Positions 1-8,429 of a stretch of DNA of 64,000 bases are shown here, piece after piece. The position numbers were made by a program, and so were the translations under genes. The notes under the pieces were generated by a model. It saw only the letters and a list, made by a program, of their open reading frames with translations. It was not told where the DNA came from and did not search any database. Within the stretch, counting starts at the first letter, position 1; each line of letters begins with the position of its first letter. The stretch is from Paenibacillus sp. FSL W8-0426 (GTDB taxonomy: Bacteria; Bacillota; Bacilli; Paenibacillales; Paenibacillaceae): the NCBI RefSeq assembly GCF_037969725.1, contig NZ_CP150203.1:3922001-3986000 (forward strand), given 5' to 3'.

Positions 1-911
1 TCCAGTTGAGTACCTTTGGGGACTCGGCCTAATCGAGTGATGTTGATTCGAGTCATTTCCGGATTCATTTCATGTTCCTTCAACTCCTCAATAATATCAG
101 AGACCACCTGACTATATCTTGTTGCTATACTTTGAGGGATACCTTTATATTGCACAACGATGTTATTCACTTGAACCTTTTGATAAGGTTCGTTTGCTAA
201 ATGTCTTTCATTCCATGTTTCTTTAATTGGGACTGCAATGTATATGACAAGGATCATCATGAGAATGAAAAGCAGCGTTCTTTTTTGCCGACGAGGCCAA
301 TCGACTCCTTTCCAAAAATAGATCCCCATCATCAGGATTCCAAGAAAAAATATCGAGAGCATATTCCTCATATCAGGGTAATCCGGATACATGAAATTCA
401 GAGTTGGTGCAGCATACCGGATACTCTCCAGCTTATAACCATGCATTAAAGTGAGGAGCATGTACACAGATACACAGCATAGGATAGCCGTTTTGAATGA
501 TAATAAAGAAATTACAAACGCAAAGCTGATGGCGAAGTAAGATAATCCGAGAATAACAAACACCAGCAGATAAACGGGAGTGTCTTTAAAAATTTCGCGA
601 ACCGTGAAAAATAAGAGGGTTGAAGCTGGAAGGGTACATAAAAAACTAAACAACCATGACTGCAATGTTCTTCGTATAGGATTCCAGTTGGTAAGTCTTA
701 TTATATGAACCATATTGTAACGTCTAGGTGAATTCAATATAACCAGTGTCATGATTGACATGAACAGTCCATATAAAGGAATAGTAACAGGCAGTTCATC
801 GATAAAGAATACAAATTTGCTCAAATATAAAATGAAAAGTCCCATGTAGAAAGCCCAGATCTGCTCACTGCGCCACAGGACCTTTAATTCTAAAAACCAT
901 AACCGTATCAT
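1..911 (-). CDS. ABC-2 type transporter membrane protein, C-terminus off the window
   Basis: The minus-strand frame starts with ATG at 911 and stays open to base 1, so at least 303 codons are present and the stop lies outside the window. The start begins MIRLWFLELK. The first two thirds contain several long hydrophobic segments (about residues 19-34, 44-60, 85-105, 115-140 and 175-200), followed by a more polar C-terminal part. The ATG overlaps the TGA of the upstream permease gene as ATGA, which indicates translational coupling. Its position as third gene after an ABC ATPase and an ABC-2 permease suggests a second membrane subunit of the same exporter. This role is inferred from context and hydrophobicity. 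No substrate can be named. Confidence 0.75.
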   Translation of the reverse strand, partial: MIRLWFLELKVLWRSEQIWAFYMGLFILYLSKFVFFIDELPVTIPLYGLFMSIMTLVILNSPRRYNMVHIIRLTNWNPIRRTLQSWLFSFLCTLPASTLLFFTVREIFKDTPVYLLVFVILGLSYFAISFAFVISLLSFKTAILCCVSVYMLLTLMHGYKLESIRYAAPTLNFMYPDYPDMRNMLSIFFLGILMMGIYFWKGVDWPRRQKRTLLFILMMILVIYIAVPIKETWNERHLANEPYQKVQVNNIVVQYKGIPQSIATRYSQVVSDIIEELKEHEMNPEMTRINITRLGRVPKGTQL

Positions 912-1594
912 GTGCGTGCAACCTGCTTTCTGAACAACATGGAGCTGATCAAAAGCATGAGCACTACCCATAAAACCAAGACGTACCGTTGAAGCATAAA
1001 ATGCGGCTCTAGGATCATTTCCGATACATAATCTGGATTAAACCAGATCGCAAACATCGGTTGTTGGACATATTGAATACTGATCATCAGGTAAATAAAA
1101 ACGAAAATGGTACTGTAAATCGTCCTCTTAAAAACAAGAGAGCACAGTCCAGTTAACGAGACAACAAAGGATACGGTTAAGATGATTTGCAAGAGTGTGA
1201 CTAACCATAAGAGACTAGAACCTTGATTGGATAATGCAAACCAATAAATAGAATCAATCAGTATCAAGATCATGCTTATTCCGGCCCCAACAGCTGCAAG
1301 CTTAGAGATTAAATAATTGGAAGGGATAATTAGATAAAACAGGATCGTTTTCAGTTCGAAGTCTCTAAGTTTTCCGCCCCAAACAGCATTGACGAGAACA
1401 GGAACCAGAGGTGTCACAATAATCATTTGGAGCTGAAGCATGGAAAGCCAACGATTTTCAAAGCGGGTCTCTCCGCTCATTTGTGCCAGAACAAGCGGGA
1501 TGATCGTTGTGAGCAAAAAAACAGTGATGAGCAGCAATCGATGTTTTAACAATGATTTAAACGAAAAATGAAGCTGTACCATAAATTCATGCAA
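908..1594 (-). CDS. ABC-2 type transporter permease
   Basis: This 228-residue protein has about six hydrophobic segments (roughly residues 17-38, 54-72, 83-112, 125-150, 155-175 and 205-222), the usual size and topology of a short ABC-2 permease. It starts three bases after the ATPase gene ends and its stop overlaps the next start as ATGA. The three genes therefore form one translationally coupled operon. An internal ATG four codons in (position 1582) is an alternative start. It would form the membrane channel with the neighbouring ATPase. The cargo is unknown; drugs, lipids or peptides are typical for this class. Confidence 0.82.
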   Translation of the reverse strand: MHEFMVQLHFSFKSLLKHRLLLITVFLLTTIIPLVLAQMSGETRFENRWLSMLQLQMIIVTPLVPVLVNAVWGGKLRDFELKTILFYLIIPSNYLISKLAAVGAGISMILILIDSIYWFALSNQGSSLLWLVTLLQIILTVSFVVSLTGLCSLVFKRTIYSTIFVFIYLMISIQYVQQPMFAIWFNPDYVSEMILEPHFMLQRYVLVLWVVLMLLISSMLFRKQVART

Positions 1595-1597
1595 TGG

Positions 1598-2458
1598 TTA
1601 TACCTTCTTTCTATTCGTATAAATATAGGCGTGCTCCAAAGTAGGCTCTACTAACAGGCTGCCTTCCAATGGGGTATCCGATATATAGCGAACATGTACA
1701 CCACTTGCAGTGACCTGTGTTGAGATGATGAGTGCACCTTGCTCTTGAAGCTTCTCCGTCACATTCTCTCCGCTGTAAAGCCACACCTTTCCCTCCACCG
1801 ATTTGATGAAAGCAGGGATATCTCCAAAATAGTTCACAATCCCTTGGTGCAGTACAAGAACCAAATCTGTTGTAAGTGCAATATCTTCGACAATATGGGT
1901 GGAAATAATAATAGATCGGTCTGTAGAAAGAGTGGTTAGCAGTTGTCTAAACGACACACGCTCATGAGGATCAAGTCCCACGGTGGGTTCATCAACCAAA
2001 AGTAACCTGGGGTTGCCAACGATGGCTTGGGCAATACCTAAGCGCTGCTTCATCCCTCCAGACAAAGCAATGAATTTTTTGTTCCTATGTACCAGCAAAC
2101 CAACCTGCTCGAGCTTTTCTTCAATTTCTGTTATCCGCTGCTTGCCGTGAATATTTTTCAAACGACAAACATATTCAAGAATCTCCTGCACGGTTAAATG
2201 GGGAAAAAAATCAAATTTCTGTGGCAAGTAGCCAATCTGTTTTCGGATCGCACGTAAATCCTGACTGACATCCATGCCTTCATAGTCTACTTGACCTGTA
2301 TGGGGAGCAATCAGCGTGGAGATGATTTCGAGCAATGTCGTTTTTCCAGCTCCATTTTCGCCTAACAAACCAAGTATCCCGGTGTTCATTTCAAAAGACA
2401 CATTCTGAAGAATGGGCTTATCGTAATGTTTAGAAAGATTTTTAACGCTCAGTTTCAT
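1598..2458 (-). CDS. ABC transporter ATP-binding protein
   Basis: This is a 286-residue cytoplasmic ATPase. The Walker A motif GENGAGKTT is near residue 34, the Q-loop GYLPQ near 77, the signature LSGGMKQR near 132, Walker B LLLVDEPTVGLD near 152 and the H-loop STHIVED near 187. The C-terminal 70 residues resemble the extension of ABC-2 exporter ATPases. The start has an AGGAG site (rc of 2463-2467). It is the first gene of the operon that continues with two membrane proteins, so it probably energises export through them. Family assignment is secure; the substrate is not known. Confidence 0.95.
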   Translation of the reverse strand: MKLSVKNLSKHYDKPILQNVSFEMNTGILGLLGENGAGKTTLLEIISTLIAPHTGQVDYEGMDVSQDLRAIRKQIGYLPQKFDFFPHLTVQEILEYVCRLKNIHGKQRITEIEEKLEQVGLLVHRNKKFIALSGGMKQRLGIAQAIVGNPRLLLVDEPTVGLDPHERVSFRQLLTTLSTDRSIIISTHIVEDIALTTDLVLVLHQGIVNYFGDIPAFIKSVEGKVWLYSGENVTEKLQEQGALIISTQVTASGVHVRYISDTPLEGSLLVEPTLEHAYIYTNRKKV

Positions 2459-2632
2459 ATCCTTCTCCTGCTACCTTATTATTTTTGACATCCTCTACCC
2501 TTAGTTCAATAATGAAGATAATCGTCTAATTATCCAGTCAATTCATTAAATCAACAGTAAAAAAAATCACTTACATTTCTTGTGTTCGACTAAAGTAGGT
2601 AGCACACGGCTCGGTTATGCTACAAATCAAAC

Positions 2633-3058
2633 TCACTTTATCGCATTGAAAAGCTCTGCCATTCGGTCTGCCAATTCCGATTGCGGTTTCATGCGCTGAT
2701 GATTCATATCGGTAGGCGTCATATAGAACACTTCGTTCCCCTGCTTAAACAGCGTAACATGGAACAAAACCCCTGCTGCATCTTCCTGATCCGGATCAAG
2801 GACGATGTTTATATGGCGCACCTTTTCAATCCATTTCTGAATGAGCGCTTGATCTGTAGTCGTTTTTTTGGTACCATCACTGCCACTCATGATTTCGATA
2901 GAATCAACCTGTGTCATATCGCCGGGAAAGAAGGTTTCTAATTCCTTTGGTTCTTTACTTGCTCCCGCCTGGTTAGGCGTATTAGAACTTTGGCAGCTGC
3001 TTAGAAACAAGGCCGTTAATAAAGCAAACATGAAGGTGAAAAACGAATATTTCTTCAT
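2633..3058 (-). CDS. small lipoprotein of unknown function
   Basis: The product is 141 residues starting MKKYSFF. The signal peptide has a hydrophobic core and a lipobox LFLSSC with the acylated cysteine near residue 22. The mature part carries a segment on ELETFFPGD, VDSIEIMSGSDG and a two-strand C-terminal region, compatible with a small beta-rich lipoprotein. The chosen ATG has a GGGGGG-type site 6-11 bases upstream. The frame is open for eight codons upstream, but these would be hydrophilic and spoil the signal peptide. It should sit on the outer face of the cytoplasmic membrane. I do not recognise a named family. Confidence 0.75.
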   Translation of the reverse strand: MKKYSFFTFMFALLTALFLSSCQSSNTPNQAGASKEPKELETFFPGDMTQVDSIEIMSGSDGTKKTTTDQALIQKWIEKVRHINIVLDPDQEDAAGVLFHVTLFKQGNEVFYMTPTDMNHQRMKPQSELADRMAELFNAIK

Positions 3059-3339
3059 CGTACGCCCCCCTTGATCTTCCAACGAAATTTACATTTAAAA
3101 TGTTCCGCCGATGCTCCATCGTGTTCGCTTGATTTGACATCATTCCTTCAAATCGATAAGATATTCGTGTGTTACTATATAGTTTTATAAAAAACCAAAT
3201 AGTTTCCAAGTAAGTCGCCGTCTATAGGGAGAAGAGCCTTTTCGGTTGAAAATTTTACAGAAAGAAGGGAACGTCCATGTACAAACCATACTTCAGGACT
3301 GTTGGGACTACAAATGAATTTACTGGGAGGATATAAACT

Positions 3340-4788
3340 TTGAGGTTATTCGACATCGTACTTGTATTGCTAATTTTCATTCTTGCAAATCTATTCATAT
3401 GGAAACCACGTTTTTTTGAAATGCCCAGGCTTTTTGCAATTGCCTTGCTGTTCATCGCTACGATTTTACAATTCGCTTTGGATGGATACCGATGGCAGAT
3501 GGTTCCTGCATACATAACAGTAATAGCTATGATTCTGTTTTTAAGTATAACTCGGAAAAAGAGGGAACGAACGGATCGCAGAAAGATCGGATGGAAAACA
3601 TCGCTTTGGACGATCATGTCTCTTTTCCTATTAGGAATGATGGTCGCTCCTTCATTCCTGATGCCTGTGTTTACCTTTGAAAAACCGACCGGGCCTTATC
3701 AGGTTGGAACGACCGTATTGCATTGGACGGACTTGGACCGGAAGGAAGAAAACGCATCAGAACCCAACGCATATCGGGAACTGATGGTTCAGTTGTGGTA
3801 TCCTGCGGACACCACGGAATCCAAACCGGTTGAACCCTATATCCTTCATGTGAAAGCTGTAACCAAGGGTCTTGAAAAAGCCCTTTCGTTTCCATCGTGG
3901 ACACTTGATCACCTCAGCCTGATCGATTCGCACTCGTTTACGAATGCCTCCTTGTCCAATGACCAAAAGCAGTATCCTGTTTTGATTTTTTCTCATGGGC
4001 TGACCGGTTTTCGTAACCAAAATACCTTTCAGGTCGAAGAATTAGCCAGTCATGGTTATATTGTGGTTGGCATCGATCATGCATACGATGCAGCAGCGAC
4101 CGTTTATCCCGACGGAAGAGAAATTTTGTTGAAGAAAAATAATTTGAGTGGTTTCAGTGAACTTGGAAGCCATATCACTCTCTGGGTTGATGACGTGACT
4201 TTTGTATTAGACCAGCTTGAACAACTGAACGCTCAACCGGAGTTTAAAGATCATATTGACCTGACACGTATCGGAATGTTTGGGCACTCTTACGGAGGCG
4301 CGACCGCAGCACAAATGCTCATGAAGGACTCACGTATCCGGGCAGCCATGAATATGGATGGCACGCTTTATGGCGATCCGCCTCCTGATGATGGTTTCGC
4401 GAAGCCTTATCTGCAAATGAACGGGGAACAGAGTATCGATCGAACCGTGTTCGAAAACTCATTGGACAAAGCCGTTGCCCAGAGCGGGAAATCAAAAGCA
4501 TACTACGAGTCATTTTGGGAGGAATCGGCGGAACGCCGCAACCTTGCTTTGAAAAACGGAGGGTATACGATGACGATCCCAAAGACGTCCCATATGAGTT
4601 TTACGGATTTTCACCTCTTCTCCCCGCTGCTGTCAGCTAAAAAAGCCCAACCGCGCGAGGTTCATCAAATCATCAATGAAGTGAGTCTTGCTTTTTTTGA
4701 CCAATATGTCAAGGGTACAGGCAAAACAGAGATGAGCGACCTCTCCGATAAGTATCCCCAAATCCATTTAGAACAGCCTAGTCGGTAG
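3340..4788 (+). CDS. membrane-anchored PAF-acetylhydrolase-like alpha/beta hydrolase
   Basis: The product is 482 residues starting at TTG with a GGGAGG site at 3325-3330. The first about 125 residues contain four hydrophobic segments. The rest is an alpha/beta hydrolase fold: FSHGLTGFRNQ forms the oxyanion region and GHSYGG near residue 312 is the nucleophile elbow with catalytic serine. SHMSFTDF near residue 415 likely supplies the histidine. This arrangement matches platelet-activating-factor acetylhydrolase-like esterases of Bacillota that are tethered by N-terminal membrane helices. It should hydrolyse ester bonds of lipids or small esters. A strong terminator follows, so it is probably monocistronic. 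Confidence 0.85.
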   Translation: MRLFDIVLVLLIFILANLFIWKPRFFEMPRLFAIALLFIATILQFALDGYRWQMVPAYITVIAMILFLSITRKKRERTDRRKIGWKTSLWTIMSLFLLGMMVAPSFLMPVFTFEKPTGPYQVGTTVLHWTDLDRKEENASEPNAYRELMVQLWYPADTTESKPVEPYILHVKAVTKGLEKALSFPSWTLDHLSLIDSHSFTNASLSNDQKQYPVLIFSHGLTGFRNQNTFQVEELASHGYIVVGIDHAYDAAATVYPDGREILLKKNNLSGFSELGSHITLWVDDVTFVLDQLEQLNAQPEFKDHIDLTRIGMFGHSYGGATAAQMLMKDSRIRAAMNMDGTLYGDPPPDDGFAKPYLQMNGEQSIDRTVFENSLDKAVAQSGKSKAYYESFWEESAERRNLALKNGGYTMTIPKTSHMSFTDFHLFSPLLSAKKAQPREVHQIINEVSLAFFDQYVKGTGKTEMSDLSDKYPQIHLEQPSR

Positions 4789-4809
4789 AGGACAGCCGGC
4801 TTAACTTCA

Positions 4810-4843
4810 ACAAGCGTTTCTTATATGAGAAACGCTTGTTTCC
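4810..4843 (+). terminator. rho-independent terminator
   Basis: Perfect inverted repeat CAAGCGTTTCT / AGAAACGCTTG with a short loop, directly after the hydrolase stop, followed by a short T run. Confidence 0.75.
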
Positions 4844-4899
4844 TATAGCAGATCATGATAACCGGCCTTACCCACAATATCCACCTCTCCTATGACTCT

Positions 4900-4955
4900 C
4901 TTCAGAGTTTCTTTAGAAATCCCCTATGATATTCTTCAGGATTTATGATTATGAT
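4900..4955 (+). promoter_or_regulatory. promoter with three phased TTTCTTYAGA boxes
   Basis: CTTCAG (4900-4905), CTTTAG (4911-4916) and CTTCAG (4934-4939) lie 11 and 23 bases apart. A -10-like TATGAT (4950-4955) begins 11 bases after the last box ends. The same boxes with the same spacing stand before the dedA gene at 5683-5749. Direct repeats on one DNA face that replace a -35 element are typical for OmpR/PhoB-type activators, so the interrupted regulator at 6964-8979 is the natural candidate binder. Binding is inferred. Confidence 0.6.
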
Positions 4956-4987
4956 GGCTCTAATAAATGACGGAGTGATCGCCAATC

Positions 4988-5626
4988 ATGAATGAAAATC
5001 GTTCAACAGCCTTTAGAATAACCAATATCTATGTAAAAATATTAATTTATCTGGGCAACCGTTTGTTGATTGCATTTTTCTTCACATGCTTTTCCTCTTA
5101 TTATCTCACCTGTTATCTTGCCCATTTTTCATACTTAATGGAAGGCCCCACTCCTCATTTTATGGCAGCCAATCTCATTCCGATGTTTTTTATCGTACTG
5201 TTTGTAATAACATTCAGTTTATTGACACTACCCATTGCGAAAAGAATGATCGTATTGGAAAAGGCATTACTGATGTTTAATGGAGAGAATTTAAGTTATA
5301 GGATTCCTCATCTGGGGTTTCATGAATTGGACAACGTCGCAACTACCATCAATTCATTGATGGATCACCTGCAGCAGGAAACAAAGAAAGAACATGAAAC
5401 GCAGCATTTCAATCAAAAGTTAATGGAGGATATCATATCGGAATTACGGCCAACGTTAAACAGTCTTATTCATGACATAACCCTCTTGAAAACTTCATCG
5501 TACAATAACCCGGACGACTACGGAAAACGGATTCAAGAAGCAATCACAAAAGCAGTGTACTTAAAGAAAAGAATTAACGAATTGTTGCGATTTGCACGTG
5601 ATGTTTCTTCGGACGCTCATTCATAA
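4988..5626 (+). CDS. kinase-like sensor protein lacking phospho-acceptor His and ATPase domain
   Basis: The product is 212 residues. It has two membrane helices (about residues 17-48 and 62-84), a HAMP-like linker (about 85-137, LSYRIPHLGFHELDNVATTINSL) and a DHp-like helical pair (about 145-205). It aligns well with residues 1-200 of the histidine kinase at 8960-10069: LLKTSSYNNPDDYGKRIQ versus LLKTESFRDQDEYSRFVQ. The H-box SHDLRTP of that kinase reads ISELRPT here, so the histidine is replaced by serine. The protein ends before any ATP-binding domain. It could form mixed dimers with the intact kinase or be a degenerated copy. It has its own promoter and terminator and shares the operator pattern of the dedA operon. 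Confidence 0.75.
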   Translation: MNENRSTAFRITNIYVKILIYLGNRLLIAFFFTCFSSYYLTCYLAHFSYLMEGPTPHFMAANLIPMFFIVLFVITFSLLTLPIAKRMIVLEKALLMFNGENLSYRIPHLGFHELDNVATTINSLMDHLQQETKKEHETQHFNQKLMEDIISELRPTLNSLIHDITLLKTSSYNNPDDYGKRIQEAITKAVYLKKRINELLRFARDVSSDAHS

Positions 5627-5679
5627 ACCGCATGGCCATTTTTAGATCACATCAACAATGGTTATGCGGTTTATTTTTT
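5625..5679 (+). terminator. rho-independent terminator after kinase-like gene
   Basis: AAACCGCAT (5625-5633) pairs with ATGCGGTTT (5664-5672), followed by a T-rich run. It separates the kinase-like gene from the dedA operon. Confidence 0.65.
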
Positions 5680-5682
5680 GTT

Positions 5683-5749
5683 CTTTAGGTTTTCTTCAGA
5701 TTTTCTTTAGAAATACTCTCATTCTTTCCTTAGTTTTTCTCGTTAAGAT
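5683..5749 (+). promoter_or_regulatory. promoter with four phased TTTCTTYAGA boxes
   Basis: CTTTAG 5683-5688, CTTCAG 5694-5699, CTTTAG 5705-5710 and CCTTAG 5728-5733 are spaced 11, 11 and 23 bases. A -10-like TAAGAT (5744-5749) starts 11 bases after the last box ends. The last two intervals and the box-to--10 distance equal those at 4900-4955. It should drive dedA, the methyltransferase and the two-component genes. Confidence 0.6.
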
Positions 5750-5778
5750 AAAACGATCAATAGGAGGAGCTGAAAAAA

Positions 5779-6282
5779 ATGATTGGAAACGCAGTGTTAG
5801 ATCTGATTCATCAATATGGGTACCTTTTCTTTTTTCTCGCCTTCTCCCTAGGCCCATTCGGAATTCCGATTCCTAATGAAATAACGATCCTTACCGGTGC
5901 CGTTCTAAGCCGCTCGGATGTTATCGACCACTGGGCTGCCTATATCAGTATTTTGGCTGGTTTGCTGACAGCGATCACGCTTGCTTATTCTGCTGGTCAC
6001 GTATTCGGCTACAAATTCAAGAAAAAGCTCTCACACAACAAGCACTATCTCAAAGCCGAATCCATTCTTCGAAAAAAAGGCAATCTAGCCATGTGTAGTA
6101 GCATGTTTATCCCGGTTGTACGTTATTTCATGCCATTGCTCATTGGGCTAAGTGGTGTTCGTTATAAAGAATTCGCTCTGATCACGTATTTGAGCGCGCT
6201 GCTTTGGACGATCATCTTTTTTGCTTTAGGAACTTTTTTTGGAGATTCAATTTTATCATTGCTGCATTCCTTGAGTTTTTGA
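5779..6282 (+). CDS. DedA family membrane protein
   Basis: The product is 167 residues with the DedA/SNARE-associated pattern. It has an N-terminal re-entrant helix with PFGIPIPNE, a long first membrane segment, a basic cytoplasmic stretch (KFKKKLS), and a segment with FIPVVRYFMPLLIGLSGV that holds the family arginine and glycine. Two further helices follow. It is a little shorter than typical DedA (about 200). DedA proteins belong to the DTT superfamily of lipid scramblases and transporters that move undecaprenyl phosphate or phosphatidylethanolamine across the membrane. The RBS GGAGG at 5762-5766 fits the ATG. It leads an operon with a lipid-type methyltransferase and a sensor kinase pair, which suggests a role in envelope lipid homeostasis. 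Confidence 0.88.
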   Translation: MIGNAVLDLIHQYGYLFFFLAFSLGPFGIPIPNEITILTGAVLSRSDVIDHWAAYISILAGLLTAITLAYSAGHVFGYKFKKKLSHNKHYLKAESILRKKGNLAMCSSMFIPVVRYFMPLLIGLSGVRYKEFALITYLSALLWTIIFFALGTFFGDSILSLLHSLSF

Positions 6283-6352
6283 GCCAAGGCCTGAAAAATG
6301 CGATTTGAAACGAACGGAGCCGTTCATAATAAACCCAATGGAGGTATGTATA

Positions 6353-6907
6353 ATGAAAACTAATGATAAATTGCTTTTTTTAAAAAGCTTTGTGAAAAAC
6401 CCGAAAAATGTGGGGAGTATCATTCCAAGCTCTCGCTTTTTGGCCAGCGCAATGGTTAATCATGCCATTTGGCAAGAAAGCACTGCCGTTGCGGAGCTTG
6501 GCGCAGGGACTGGGGCCATTACCCGATACATTCAAAAAAATGCAAATGAACATACAAAAGTTTTATTATTTGAAATGGATCAAACGATGCGGAACAATTT
6601 ACAACATGAATATCCGGAGTTCATCTCTTACCCGAACGCTGCCGCTTTATTGGATACCATGAAGAACGAAGGCATCGACGAATTGGACTATATTTTTAGC
6701 GGTTTGCCTTTTTTCAATTTTGAGCGTACATTAAGGGATGCCTTGTTTGAAGAGATTCACCAAGCTTTAAAACCTGGAGGACGGTTCATCGCTTTTCAAT
6801 ATTCGCTGCAAATGAAGAAGCATCTTTCCGAAAAATTCACTATTGAGAACATTGAGTTTGTTCCTCTGAATGTTCCCTCCGCTTTCGTCTATGTGTGCCG
6901 TAAATAA
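6353..6907 (+). CDS. class I SAM-dependent methyltransferase, phospholipid N-methyltransferase-like
   Basis: The product is 184 residues starting MKTNDKLLFLKSF. A TGGAGG site at 6339-6344 supports this ATG over an in-frame start 48 bases upstream. Motif I AELGAGTGAIT is near residue 47, the acidic strand end LLFEMD near 73, motif IV YIFSGLPFF near 118 and a post-motif LKPGGRFIAFQYS near 145. The N-terminal FLKSFVKNPKNVGSIIPSS is typical of the COG3963 phospholipid N-methyltransferase group. It likely methylates a membrane-associated or lipid amine, but the substrate is not proven. It sits 70 bases after dedA and 56 bases before the regulator, in one operon. Confidence 0.8.
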   Translation: MKTNDKLLFLKSFVKNPKNVGSIIPSSRFLASAMVNHAIWQESTAVAELGAGTGAITRYIQKNANEHTKVLLFEMDQTMRNNLQHEYPEFISYPNAAALLDTMKNEGIDELDYIFSGLPFFNFERTLRDALFEEIHQALKPGGRFIAFQYSLQMKKHLSEKFTIENIEFVPLNVPSAFVYVCRK

Positions 6908-7219
6908 AGAAAGCAATGAAAATTCAAAGCATTATATATGAGAAAGGGTAGATATTAAAGAAAATGAATACCATTTTAGTCGTAGACGATGATCCGGAAA
7001 TTCGAGATGTGATCCATGTATACTTGCGCAATGAAGGATATGACGTCATTGAAGCAGCCGATGGCTTAGAAGCCGTGGACATGATCCAATCGAGTTCGGT
7101 CCAACTTGTTATTCTGGATGTCATGATGCCACGGATGGATGGGATCACGGCATGTATGAAAATCAGGGGAATTTCAAATACTCCAATCATCATGCTGTCT
7201 GCCAAGGAAGAGGATATCG

Positions 7220-7380
7220 TTGAACACTCCCACCACTTAGCCTTCGCTTGAAGTGGGGGATTCTTGGGTAATCGAACCTCTTGGTTCGAAGTGGACCAAG
7301 CGATCCCTGTGGTCCCCACAGTTCTTGTCGATATGATGATCTATATGGCAACATCCTTAATGTTTCGGGCTGCATTGACA
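7220..7380 (-). ncRNA. putative omega (right-end) RNA of TnpB copy 1
   Basis: In this family the guide RNA scaffold is transcribed from the tnpB 3' end through the right end of the element, and the guide is the adjacent host sequence. Here the segment after the tnpB stop holds two hairpin-forming parts: AACCTCTTGGTTCGA-like and CCCCCACTT...AAGTGG. It is well conserved in copy 2. The predicted guide begins CGATATCCTCTTCC on the minus strand and reads into the response regulator gene. Boundaries on the 5' side are approximate. Confidence 0.45.
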
Positions 7381-8429
7381 TCCCGATCATGGAGGGTCTG
7401 GCAGGATGGACACACCCATTCCCGTACCGAAAGATCTTTCACCTCTCGGTGTAGCGCTCCGCATACATGGCAGGTTTGACTTGTCGGAGCAAACGTATCC
7501 GCAATCTTGAGGGTGCGTCTGTACCATTCCGCTTTATACGTGAGCTGCCTTCTGAACTCACTCCAGGACGCATCGGCGATCGATTTGGCCAGCTTGTGAT
7601 TCTTGAGCATGTTAGACACCTTTAAGTCCTCGATACTGATCGTTTGGTTTTCACGAATCAGCTTGGTGGACAGCTTATGCAAAAAGTCATGGCGTATATT
7701 CGCCATTCTCTCGTGGATCAGGGCGACCTTCCGTTTGGCTTTTTGCCAGTTGGAACCGTCTTTCGTACGCCGGGCCAGCCTCCGCTGCCAGCTCGCCAAC
7801 TTCTTTTCATACCGGCTCCAGGCTTTCGGATGAGTATCCCGCATACCCTCGGATGATACCGCAAACGTTTGAAGTCCCAGATCGATCCCTACCGATTTTT
7901 CGTTACCCGGCAAGGGCTCCATCTCCACTTCACAGACGAGCGAGACAAAATACTTCCCCGCAGCATTTCGCCGTACCGTCGCCGAGAGAATGCGTCCTTC
8001 ACAGGGGCGGGAGTTTGCAAAACGCAGCCACCCCAGCTTGGGGAGCTTCAGCTTACTTCCATTCACAGCGATATTTCCATTCGTATATCGAGTAGTGTAA
8101 CTTTGCACCGGATGTTTACGGTTTTTGAAACGCGGAGCCTCCGTCTGCTTCTTGAAAAAACGATCAAAGCTATCGGCCACACGCCGAACAGCCGATTGTA
8201 GAGCAATACTATCCGTTTTTTTCAACCATGGATGTTCTTGCTTTAGAGCTGGAAGCTGCATGGCACAAGCATTGTACGACAAACCCTTGCCTGTGGCATC
8301 AAATGTATCCTTCCATTGTCCCAGAAAATGGTTGAATACAAAACGGCAACAGCCAAACATCTGATGGATCCACTGCTGCTGTGTACGATCGGGGTAGATC
8401 CGATACTTGTATGCTTTATGGAAGAGCAT
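7341..8429 (-). CDS. tnpB: TnpB RNA-guided nuclease, element copy 1
   Basis: The product is 362 residues starting [13 protein letters not shown], with a GGAGG site six bases before the ATG. An N-terminal helix-turn-helix/OrfB region is followed by RuvC-like parts: GIDLGLQTF (catalytic Asp) near residue 190, ISIEDLKV (Glu) near 270 and [10 protein letters not shown] (second Asp) near 350. Between the last two is a C4 zinc finger, CHVCG...CPSC. All catalytic and zinc residues are present. TnpB proteins use an RNA made from the element's right end to cut DNA next to a short motif and help the element persist. It is about 93% identical to copy 2. Confidence 0.95.
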   Translation of the reverse strand: MLFHKAYKYRIYPDRTQQQWIHQMFGCCRFVFNHFLGQWKDTFDATGKGLSYNACAMQLPALKQEHPWLKKTDSIALQSAVRRVADSFDRFFKKQTEAPRFKNRKHPVQSYTTRYTNGNIAVNGSKLKLPKLGWLRFANSRPCEGRILSATVRRNAAGKYFVSLVCEVEMEPLPGNEKSVGIDLGLQTFAVSSEGMRDTHPKAWSRYEKKLASWQRRLARRTKDGSNWQKAKRKVALIHERMANIRHDFLHKLSTKLIRENQTISIEDLKVSNMLKNHKLAKSIADASWSEFRRQLTYKAEWYRRTLKIADTFAPTSQTCHVCGALHREVKDLSVREWVCPSCQTLHDRDVNAARNIKDVAI

